NCBI GenBank assembly: GCA_016801885.1 | Contig: CM028889.1 | Span: 19,784,001-19,848,000 of the forward strand | Length of the DNA stretch: 64,000 nucleotides | Direction: 5' to 3' | Source: Toxotes chatareus | Lineage: Eukaryota; Chordata; Actinopteri; Toxotidae | Shown: piece after piece, positions 23,501 through 35,500 of the stretch | Layout of the letters: the number at the start of each line of letters is the position of its first letter | How positions within the stretch are numbered: position 1 is the first letter of the stretch | Notes under the pieces: model-generated | Told to the model about the DNA's origin: nothing | Databases searched by the model: none | Seen by the model: the letters and a program-made list of their open reading frames with translations, nothing else | Position numbers and translations under genes: made by a program

Positions 23501-26500
23501 ATTGTCGGTAACACCATGGTGGAGAGCGTGATCCCATTTATGCTGGTACACATGGCTGCTGGTCATGCATACATAAATGCCGTAATCTTGAACATTACAC
23601 TTGACTAAGAGTTCTAACAAGACACAGTGTCCACAGCCATGTGCTATGTGAAGCTGCAGTTTCGCACAGCAGAGTTTTGAACTAAATACTAACGTTACAT
23701 GCTAACATGCTCCTAGTGATGATGCTAACATGCCGATGTTTGGACATGACTTATTCAGGTGTACTGAATGCTACAGGTTGACAGTGATGCTGTTTATCTG
23801 TTTAAAACAGAAAAAAACCATCAAGCTCATAACAACCCCTTAAGAGATCATCAAGGAGTAATGGGGCATAATACTCAACTACCATCCCCAAGTGAACTTG
23901 TGCAAATGTGAGTGTCTGTGAGTACAATCCTGTGTGTGTCAAGTGCGCGCGCATGTGAATGTGTGCTTAAGGGGTGTCATGTGTTTGGATTTCATTAGCA
24001 AAACAGCCCCTTAAATGCACAGAAACCACACATAAATTACACCAATGATGTCTGAAATTACGAGACCAAAGTAAATGTGTGTTTTTAATGTTCTGACTTA
24101 ATTAGTTCTCATTCTAACCTTTCGCAGTTCTCTAAGCTCTGCTGAGCGCTGCTTAGCCGAAACACATAACTGCTTCTTTTTAATATGTCCACACCCTTGG
24201 GAGATCAAGGAGATGCAATAGGTTTTGGTTTTATTTGTGGAATCCAAAATCACTTATAACAATGTATGACAAACGCATGACATCTGTGCAGAGACATTTA
24301 CAACCTACAGAGATTGATGGCACAGAATAATTGCATTTACATGCACAAATAATTGCATAACTCAGTTTTGTTTGATGCACATAAACATCATAATCAGAAT
24401 AATGCTCCAGACAAGATGCCTGGCTCAATCATATATACCAATGATATGTGAACATCTTACTCCTTACTCTACTTGGATTGCACCATGTGCACATATTCTA
24501 TCTTGTACAGCATTGTGGGTACATTCTGATGTCAGCTGTATCACTATTACTGCTATTTTTCTTCTAGGACAGTGCAATTTCTTTATCCGGTATTATATTC
24601 AAGGTAATTACATTAATGGCAACAGGGGCACTCAATCATTAACTATCAAAGGTCATTGAATACCAAAGCATGCAAGTCTCTTAATCTGATTAAACCTTCA
24701 AGAGTGCGGCCTATACTCAGATATATAGAAAGTGATATATTTATCTAGCTCCTATGGGTTTAACAGAAGACTGCATACATACACCTGCTTCTCCAAAGGC
24801 AGGGTAGGGTCCACTCTCTCCCCCACCATCGCATGGCCTTCCTGGGGCATTCGAAACTTCACCCCCCCTCCTGCCAGTGGGCTGGACCTGGGCCCCGGAG
24901 GACGCAACCGCTCTGTGGGCGACGAGGAGCGGTCCCACTCTGCGCCGTCAAACTGCGCTGTTGGCAGACAGGGACAGAAAAAGTGAGTCACAGTATTTAC
25001 AGAGTGCTGTGATCAAAAGGGATTAAACCTCACAGCCAGACTTGGATCAACATCAAACATCCGGCTATTGCAAACCCACGCATGCAGCAGAGAGACCTCT
25101 TGCACTAAAGGACAGCAGGTCCCAGTCTGACAGACTGCAGAACCATCAGCATCATCACAATTACCATCATCAACATTTTTATGAGTCTCCCATGCCAGGA
25201 AGTTGGCCTCTTCTCTGCCTGAGTCTGGCACGCACATCTTTGTCTTCCAGTAGTCTACAGTACAGATTACTAGATATAGACTATACTAATTCCATTCTGA
25301 AGCAAATTACATGTGCAAACTGAAGTGTTATTTACCCCTTTTGTGCCTAGTTTTGGTGAAATCCAATCTACAGGACTTGTAATTAAACATTAAGTGTACT
25401 GCAGCTCTGCTGAGCTTGCTGATTTGAACAAGGCAGATATTCCAATTTAAAGGGAACTGTTGGTGCATGGTTGATGAAAGTTGTCTGCGGGGGTGCTATG
25501 GTGAAAAGGTAAAGCTTCAAACACAACACCCTAATGACTGCAACAGGCAAGGACAGATGCAGGTGGTGCAGATGAAGACTGCTGGGAGTTCAGGGTGGAG
25601 GTAGAGCAGATGTAGGACAACAGCTTGGGTCATGGAGGTCAGAATGACTGCATATGTGTGTGATTTGGGGTGATAAAGGGTGGCCAGGCGGGGGGGATGG
25701 TGGTGTTCAGGGTTAGAGGTCACCTTGCTCTCTGATGGGGGGCTCCTCCTCCAGCTGACCCACTGGGGCAGGCCAGGGCAACTCCGACAACTCCCTCATT
25801 TCTAATAGAGGGGGGAGAGCGGGGAGGAGGCGAGAGAAAAAGGAATGAGAAAACAGCAGATGGGTTTGGACAAAGTTAACCAAGCTGAAGATATGTGAGA
25901 GAAGCGGTGGTGATTAAGAAATGAGTCTGAATCTGGGTGTAATATTTTAATATGAAGAGGAGAGAGTAAGTGAGAAATACAATGTGGAAGAGGTGAAAGA
26001 GAGGGAAGCCTGCTGAGAGTGAGAGAGGAGGTGTGTGCGCAGATGACAGCAATGTGGTTAACTATACCTCCTGTCACGGGGAGAAGTAACATACTCTGCC
26101 TCCTGTCTCCTTGCTTCTTCGCACTTGTGGAAAAACACTACCTCAGTGTTTCAGATCCTATATTTATAGTAATTTATCAGATGAGATAAGAGCAAAGAAG
26201 ATAGGACAGGACAGGAGAAGTTCAGAAGCTGCATTACTTCTGTCATCTGAACGAATCTACTTTAAGAAACTGTCTCTTGGCAGCAGACGCAATGAAAACA
26301 AAATGTGACTTCATGTGCAATGCAACCCACAGCGCAGCGTGACAACAGAACTGAGGAACGTGGGGGCAGAATAATGCTCCGTTCACTGTCCTACCTACAG
26401 TAGGAGAGTAGCAAAAGGTGCACCATGAAAATAGCTCATTATCTGCCATGGGAAGCGACAATCTACTGTAACAATCATTACTGCAGCCTTACACACACAT

Positions 26501-29500
26501 GCACGGACACAAGTACATTATGCGATATGCCAGTTTCACACCGTACATTCAGCTCCCGCTCACAGCGAAAACGGATTACAAAACAAATAAAAGGAAAAGA
26601 GGGGTGACATCTTAATGAGCCGACAAATCCAAAGACCCCCCCAGGCCCGCGACATCAAAGGCCATTTGAATGGGCGTTTGGAGAGAGACCCAGGCTGTAC
26701 ATACATGCCTCTCTCCCTCCCTGGTTAATTATTGAGCAGGCAGACACACTCCGCCACTTTCTCTGGCTCTCCATGAATTATTGATGCATGGCGCAGTACA
26801 ATGGCCCCCATCTGGAGTGGGCCGCACCTCCACTGAAGCCAGGATTAAAGTGTGGCCTGGCATCCCTCAGTGGCAGACGTGCACGCAAGCACACAGGTCC
26901 ACAAACACACACACACATATACCTGACACAATGAAACACCATCACTGCCACACTCTGCTGCCTATCCGCTCGTCACCACATCACATTTCACACCTCTAAT
27001 TCTCCAGCAAAACTGAGAGAGGCGCACGGAAAGAGAGAGGGGTGTAAATGAGAGACACACAAAAGCAAGTGAAGGGTAACAAAAATGGAGAGAGAGAGAG
27101 AGAGAGTAGAAACAGCCAAGATAATTTATTAGAGATCAGAAATGTGCTCAGCCATCTGAGCGAGAGATAAGCTCAGGTTGTGGCGTATTGTAGACAGAAG
27201 GGAAAATTACATCAAGATTTCTCTCCCTCAGTGTATGGGTAGCTGTTACCCCTCTTAACAAGTCATTTTGTCTTGTTCTCTTTAGTTGAAGAAGTAAAGA
27301 AATTTATCAAAGAGGGTGAGATCATTTTGGTTTCCACTGGCTTATCCCATTTATGGATTTGTATCTTAATTGAAACAAAACATTTATAGTCAATGCCTAG
27401 TCAGTATCTGAACAAATACAAACACACTCTTTGACAGTTCAGATCCATTTAATTTTTCTTGATCTGCTCAGAATAAATTGAAATGAGCCAGAAATGAGTT
27501 TCAAACTCAAAATTTGTCAAAATAACAGATGTGTATCAGTACACCATTTTTACCTAGATTTATATCAAAGCCCATGTATTTCCTCTGATTTGGAGGGACT
27601 CCTCTGAAACCTGCAGACTCTTGTAACATTGCTGGCTCTCTCCACTACAAAAGACTGAACACACATACACACGCACACATAAACCTTGTCTGAGCTTCTC
27701 ACTCTGATAACAAAAAGGTTGAATACTAAACAAACACGCACACAGATGCAAACACACGCGCCTGCAAAGCCACACTATCACACCATGTCACTCATTCTCT
27801 AACAGGGAACATCTGGCTTCCATTCACTTCTCACAGGAACCTGTGGATCTGTCATGTTCTGTCTGTCTGTTTTTTCTTTGTTCGCCAATACAAGACAGTG
27901 TGACACACTAAGTGGTTTATGGATAAAGGTACAGTCACATCTGTCCACACAGCCTATATTCGTGATTTGTACTTAAAATCTACTACAGTGTACTACTACA
28001 GTACTCTATGTGGAAACAATGAGTGTTTGTGGAGTGTTTTTTTTATCAGTTCTGTCTCCCATTTTAACCCAACTGATTTAACAGGTGACAGCAATTTAGT
28101 AATTAGTGGTCTCACACATCTGGTGCCTCAACTACCAGCTAAAAATTACCAGAAATTATCGGAGGTGGAGGGAATGGCCAGAGTTTTCCTTTCTGTGTTG
28201 CACAGAGCACACATTGCCCTGGGTGACGGATAACTGACTTCTCAAGCACACCAGCTGTTTCCTCTGTTCTCATAATAAAGGAGGGGCAGACAAAGACAAT
28301 AGAACAGCTTCATTAGGTTCATTAATGGAGACATCTGTTTTTCAAACAGCCCTGGCATCTCTTCTTCTCTCTGCACACCTTCTGCTGGGCAAAAATGGCC
28401 CCCATAAGGACAGACAATTAACACCTTATGCCATTATGCCAGTGCAGGGGGAAAAGACATGCATTCACACAAGTTCCTCTTTCATTTTCAAGATCCACAC
28501 CTTTCTGATTTTAATCTTAAAAAGCATCACACATTCCTTGGCAATCCTTTCTGTGTATCCATTTTTAAGAAATTCATTACATCCATTCTCCTGAGGCTTA
28601 ATGCTGCTCTCCCCGTCTTTCTCTATGTGCTGAACATTCCTCTTTCTTCATCTCCACCTTTTCACCTATCTATCTCTAAGTGGGGCATTATCGCTCTTTC
28701 CATATTCCCCTGCTCCAGTCCTCTCTTGCCCTACTCTACTTCCATCACCTCTTCCCACGTCTCTCATATTGGTTGGCGAGAGGAAATCACGAAGGACATG
28801 CCTTTTCATTAATGTCAGTAGAGGTTCACGCTGAAAGAGACAGAAAATCAGTGAAGAGGGAAAGGGCAAGAGAGAGGGAATGTGACAAAGAGAAAAAGGA
28901 GGCAGAAGTGAAAGAGAGAGAGCGAGAGAGAGCAAGACAAGGGTCTTTCCACTGTGCTAGTAAATTGATGAAGAGACTGGTCAAATGCCCCCAGGGCCTG
29001 CTTAGAGCAACAGAGAGCAGCATCACACCAGAAATGGAATTCTCATTTTTGTTTTCCTTTTTTCTTGCTTGCATGTTTGACTGCATACGCGCACACATAC
29101 ATACATACACACACACAAACATACATCTGTAGGCTCCTACAGCAACATACACACACTCAGTACAGCCCAGGAAACCTTGTCCGGTCCTGTCAGAGCACAT
29201 GTATCCAGACATCCAGACACAGCACAAACACACGCCGACCATCTGTCAAGATGTCTTTGCAAGCTTTGCTAAATGGAGCTTTTGCTTCGGTATTCATTAA
29301 CACTTTAAAGCACCCTTCAGCATCCTGCTAACAGTGCTATTTTTCACAAGAGTGGATAAAGCAATCTAGTGCTCTGGATGACTTTCAAAATATACATTTT
29401 TTAAAATTTTGTCAGAATGTATTTCTTCCCTTACAATAATAATGAGCAACATGTTCCTTGAGTCCTCACTCTTCAGTTTAGCGTCTCATTTGTTGATTAT

Positions 29501-32500
29501 AAAAAAAAAAAAAACACTACAGCTATGCTAGCGGCTCTGTGAGGCTACTAAGGCGAGGTGGCAGCTAAATGCAAATGTCAGCATACTAACAACTCACAAT
29601 GTCAACGTGCCATGTTTAGCAGATTCAAGGTTTGCCATGTTCAGCATCTTAGTTTAGAACGCTAATGTGCTAACATTTGCCAATTAGCACTAAACACAAA
29701 GTACAGCTCAGGCTGATGGGAAGGTTGTTAGTTATGCTGGTATTTGGTAACAAACCAAAGTAGCCTACACGTCAAATTAAAACATTAACTTGATAATGGA
29801 ACTACATGGAAAGATCACCAAAGCGATTACAATAGATGAGGCTGTCATGAATGTTCGGATATTTCGCTCAAACCAATAAATAAGCCTCACAATGGAGCCA
29901 ATGGAAAGGTCGAAGGATCACCAAAGTCAACCTGATTCATCCTCTGAGGACCCATTTCTCTGGGGGATGGGGACGATAGGATCAGAAGGATTTCGACTTA
30001 AACATTTTTTAATATATTTATTTTTTTGGCTGCAAAGAGTTTACCTAAACCTGTACCTAAACGTTTCACCACCCTCTTGCTTTTAGGACAAACACATTCA
30101 CACCCATAGTCAGAAGCTTCCCTCTGCAGCCCCAGTCTTTTCTGTTGTCTAATGAGCAGCTGCACTGGAATAAGTGGAGGATAAGTGCTTTGCTCAATGG
30201 CAGAGTAATAGTAATTGCTGGGGGCGGCAGTGTTATTCATTCAGCTTCTCCATCCAGATTTCCAGCTGATTTGTGGCTCTCTCATTACGTGTCCACTCCT
30301 CCAAGGTTCAGCCATCATCTAGCTCAAATCAAATGGCTCAAAGCTCTTGTGGTGAACTACAGAATTTTAAAAAAATGAAATACCTGTAACACCCATTCAT
30401 CTGTTCATTAGGTGTGGCCATCAGAGAGCTAATGAGATGGTGCCTTTCATTAGCTCACTAATTGCTGTTGAATGGCTGCAGGGCCAATCTTTCACTGCTG
30501 GACTGTATATTGACTTCCAGGAATTAATGACTGCTGTAATTTGAGCTGGATGCCGGTGACTGGTGACAGCTTTCTAACATTGTAATTAAAACCCACCGGA
30601 CTGAGAGAGGCCTGTCACGTCCAACCCCTCAGGCACCCTCACACAGCTGGCTGAAGTGGACCCGTCGTCCATTTCCAATGGAAAATAGATAAAACGCTTT
30701 GGAGGCATGCTTATTTTTCATACTATTATATAAAAATATAAGAATGTAAAAAATAGCCACAGCATGCAACATTCACCCAATTATGTTTAAGCATGGATTA
30801 GCTGTGAAAATCATAATCAGAGAGATTCTGTTCAGAGGAGCTTGCATGAATGCAATGCACGCAAATCCAGATACAATATGGCACAGCAGTCCTCCCTAAA
30901 CCCCCCAACACCCACACACTCATTTGTGCCAACATGCACACAACCTCTTCTCACCCTTGAATTAGGAGCCTGGTGATAATCACAGCTGGAAAACCTATTC
31001 GAGAGTCCACGTGTGTGTGTGCGTATGTGCATGCGCCTGTGTGGAGGTGATGATGACGGGCTGCTGGCAGATCGTGATGCCCCCCTTTGCCCCCTGTAGT
31101 GGGTTATCTGAGTGAGTGTGTCACATCCGCAGGGAGGGAGGGCTGTGAGGACAGCCCTGTCACCGCTGCTGTGTATATGTGTGAGAGAGTGTGCCTGTGC
31201 TAGAGGATGACTGATTGCACCCTGCTACAATGGCCCTGACTCCCCCTCCTCTCTGCTCGCCTCACCTTGCCACAGACCCCGACCATTAATTCTCCTCAAG
31301 GCCCCTCCCCTCTGAAGCTCTGGGCCTCTGTAAACATCCACTGAGCTGCCACCAAACATACCATAACCTTGGACACCACTTTCTATTTCTCTACAGCTAG
31401 CTTTCTCTATAGCCTTTCTCTCTGTCTCTCAAACCTCCTCATCTCTTTTTTTTCTCTGTCCATCTTTTCCATCTCTCTCTTTTTCTGCTCCGTCCTTGTC
31501 CTCCCCATCTCTCCCCTCCCTCTCATGTAGGCCGTGCCTAGCAACGCTGAGAGGGTCTGGGAATATGGATTAAATGTGAGGATGGAAAATACTGTTTGTG
31601 TGTTTACACTTCAGTGCTTTGGTCTCCTCAGACAGACAGCACGCCAGCTCAGAGTGCTGACTCCAAATGGAAAAAACAAGGGGTCAGACAACTCGAGCCT
31701 CGCAGACGTTTTCCTCCACTGCGTTCTCTAATGGTGCTGTAAGCGCAACTTCGCAGGAGTGCATACTGAATGGGGCACAAAGAGGAAAAGCTCGAGACAG
31801 AAAACAACAGATAAAGCAGGAATGAGTGCTAAGTAGGTGAGAGGTGATATAGCCTTGTAAATTAACTCTCGTGCACCTCCTTTTGAAACTCCACTCTCAA
31901 ATAAGTTACAGTGCCTCTTTGGTGCTCCTCTGGTTGACGTGATTTGAGCATGAAACACGGTGTGAATGGATATGTCTGTCTGTGTGTGTGTATGTGTGTA
32001 TATTCATTCAATTGTGTGCTGACCATGATTCTTATTAGCACTGGATCAGTCACGCACATGTAGGCATGTAATTAACTGAGAAGAGAGGACAGGCCCGCAC
32101 AGGAGGGGAAGAGGGGAGGAGAGCGGGAACGGAAGGGAGTGTACACGAAGCGAGGTTGATTTATTATCCCATAACCTTGACCTTGGTGACTTGGAGATGC
32201 AGCTCAATTAAGCTGACTTGGCCTGGCATGCCTTGCGCTGATCCACTCCTAAATGACCTATCAGTCTGTTTCTGTTTCTCTTTACCTCTTTATCCCTCTT
32301 AGTTCCACTTCACTTTCTCCCTCCAATTATATTCAGTAGATGGAACATAACAGGATGGGATGTGACATGCACTGTCAGTGCAACTTTAAAAACAAAAACT
32401 ATGCAATATGCCAATTATTTTAAAAATGCTGCAGATATAGCTATGATTATCAAAGAAATTAAGCTTTACTTTCTGTGCTCCTCCACTGCCAACCTTCTCT

Positions 32501-35500
32501 TTATGACATCAACTATATCTCTCTCACACCAGAACACACACAAGACATCTCTGTCAATTCTAATGATCATCTCAGAGGTTGTTGTGACTGTGGGTTGTCA
32601 TATGTGTGAGAGCAAGAAATCAATAGTCACCAGAAGGTGTTTAAATGCAGTAAAAGAGACAGAAAGATATGTGTCATCTGAGCTGAGGCAGTGAAGGTCA
32701 CCTCAGTTTTCATTTTTTGCAAAAAAGGTTTATTTGGGGGCTGTGCTGATGAGGGGGCAGACACTACATTAAATTTCAGGACAGTCAGATGAGTATTTCA
32801 TCATGTAGTATCAGCAGCAGGACTATCTCTATGCTCCCTGAAGGGCGCTGACCTTTAAAAACAGCCCTTTGAGTCTGGTCTTAACCATTTTCAGCAATTC
32901 TATTAAGTGATTTCCTAAAAAAAAAAAAAAAAAAAAAGCCACATTTTGTGTTGTACCTTAGCATTTATGCTTGGCACACAGAAGCTCCTGGAGATTTTCT
33001 CTGTACAGTAGGTGGTAGGGATTCATTGTTTACCTCAAGGACAATGGATGATTGCCAGTATGGGGGCTTTAAACTGGATGTTCAGTTAAAAATGCTTTTT
33101 CTGCACACTGCTTAGCCAGCCTAAATCTCACATGCCCAACATTTGCCCCCCTGAAAAAAAAACCCCAAAACCCAGCTTTATTCTGCGAAGCTCTGAGTAT
33201 CGATTCAGCCTGGCAGCTTGAGGCTAGAAGAGCCAACAAGGTATGAGGAGTGTCGTGCAGATGTGATTCACTGCCTGCTCCATAAAGTAGCCTTCAACAT
33301 ATAAACTGAATCATGCGTTTTAAGAAGCATCAACATTAATGGCTCCATTTTCTAAACACTGTCAAAAATGTATTCAAAAATTCATTTTCTGGACAATTTT
33401 GACATTTTCATTATAGTTGCTGTATTTTTCCAGTTTGAAAATCAGTCAAGTAAAAACAAAAAAAATCAGTCAAGTAAAAACCAGCACTAGTCCACTTCAT
33501 GAAGTATACCTCCAATCAGGTGCAGGAACAGTTCATTGATGGAAAGCTTATCAATAATCTATTGAACCGACATGATTTGTGCCTTTTTAGACCACAATGA
33601 CTAAACCAAAGTTTGTGGATGGCTTTGTCACCCTATGCTCCACCTCAGTTTTTGTGTACAGAATACCATCACAATGTTTCTGGTTACCTGCAAAAGCTTT
33701 GGAGATGTGGTCCTTTTTCCATTCCCAGGGCTGGTCATACTCGTCAGCTGGTCTCTCATCATCTTGTGGCAGCCTGCTGCTCTCCTTACCCTCCTCCTGC
33801 GGTTCTCCATAAACCAGGCCCAGGCGCTGGCCTCGCTCATCTTCGTAGGGGGTGTCGTAGAGCTGCACCCCGCCACGCACCCGTCCTCCTCCTCCTGGGC
33901 CACGCTGCAGCTCTGTGTAACCATATGCAAAATAATTACAAATTAAAAAACACAGACACAAAGATACGCACACATACATTCAGTGATTTGCCTTATGTGT
34001 CACCTCAAGCTACTAGAAAAAACAGATAACACATAATACAGAAGTGATGAGGTTCCCTTTAACACAAGACTGATATTATTCTGCACTACAAAGTAAAACA
34101 AAAAGCCTGTTGAGCCCTGACATGACTAGAATTAGAGAGAGAGACAAATGATGTTTGCACAGCTTGCCGTGGGCTCAGAATCTCATATGGGGGGGCTTAA
34201 CGAGGCCTTGGGCTAGATGCTGAGCAGTAACACAGTAGACAACCCACCCCCCTCCTCTCGTCCATCCCGAATCCCAGCAGCAATCTAGCACAGCTCACAA
34301 CAACATCCATGTTTCCTCGTTAACATTTTCATCACTTTCTCAGTGGGTTCCAAGCAAGAAATGCTTCTCAGCACCTGCAACTGTTATGTGGAGTCAAATA
34401 CGTTCATGAGATAAAAGGGTTTAAGATTATTGACGCAAGCTAGAGGATGAAATCTTATTTCTGAATGCATCAATAGGAGCCTCTAAGCTGCAGCAGCAGC
34501 AGCAATCAGCAGTGGCACTTTGATATGTTGACCTCAAAAATGTAACCTCAAAAAAAAAAAAAAAAAAAGAAAAACAGGTGGTACATAATGGACAAAAATG
34601 GGGGGGAATGAAGGAGTAGGCATCTTTTGTGTCCACAGCCAGAAGCGCTGCAAAAGAGTTACACTCACATGAGAAGGGGAACAGGGCTTAATGGAAGGAT
34701 TCTGCTGGTGAAAACCAAAGGAAAACTTTAACCTTCACACGACAAGGCACCGATATTGCGTGGCCCTGTAGTCACCATGGCAACCCAGTGGAGACCCTGG
34801 GGAAAGTCCCTGAGGTTATGAAGAAGAGGGTGGAGAGGAAATGGTGAGAGAGGAGGAGCAAGCAGAGGGAGGAGGGAAAGAGGAGGAGAGGATGTGGTGG
34901 GATGAGGAGAAGGAAGAGGAAAGGGAAGCGGTGAGGAAACAAGGGGAGGAGGGTGATGAGAGGGAAGGACAAGGGAGGGAGGGAGGTGGGGGCAGGGGGA
35001 GGAGGTCTGTCAACGTTTGATGTTAAGTCATTGAGACAGAAGCACAGCGGGACTGAATGCTGCTCTACCTGCACTGGGAACTCACTGTGTAAGCGGCAGC
35101 CTGGAGATGGAGAGGATGAAGGAGAGAGATAAAAACAGGCATGGAGGAAATAAAATGAGAAATTCATAGGAAACATGATGGAGGAAAACACAAGCGGGGG
35201 GTAGCAATTTGCCAGAAAGGTGACAGAGATAGAAGATTGAGGTGAACGATGACAGGGAGGGCTGGGGAGTGTTTAGGCATACAGATGTGAGTCAGACCTG
35301 CAAAATGAGACCTGTCTTTTACCCTCCTGGGCCAAACTCAAGAATCATGACAGAGTCAAAACACACCAGCTCAAGAGGTGTAAGCATCCAAGACGCTTTT
35401 CCACCTTTAAGTACAGTCTAAAAAGCACACAGGTGTATTTTCAGGACAGTTTTTGTGAAAGATAATTACTATTCCGATCTCACATCTGTCTTTGGCGTTC

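Noticed and set aside
24783..24785. Splice donor of shd exon 24957-24785 at CAG/GTGTAT
   Set aside because: Using it would break the frame into SH2. The donor two bases later (GTATGT) gives LEKQVWYHG, matching SHB-family LEKQ.WYHG, so it is preferred.
28680..29242. Overlapping 150- and 138-codon frames on opposite strands
   Set aside because: Driven by GA-rich and CA-rich simple sequence; the frame composition (RERERER, SLSLALSL) is an artefact.
33613..34029. 138-codon plus-strand frame over shd exon 3
   Set aside because: Antisense shadow of a real coding exon.
34772..35191. Minus-strand frame of 139 codons rich in Leu, Pro and Ser
   Set aside because: It is the complement of the polypurine tract, with low-complexity composition and no family motif. 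A splice-like pair near 35090-35060 is probably chance.
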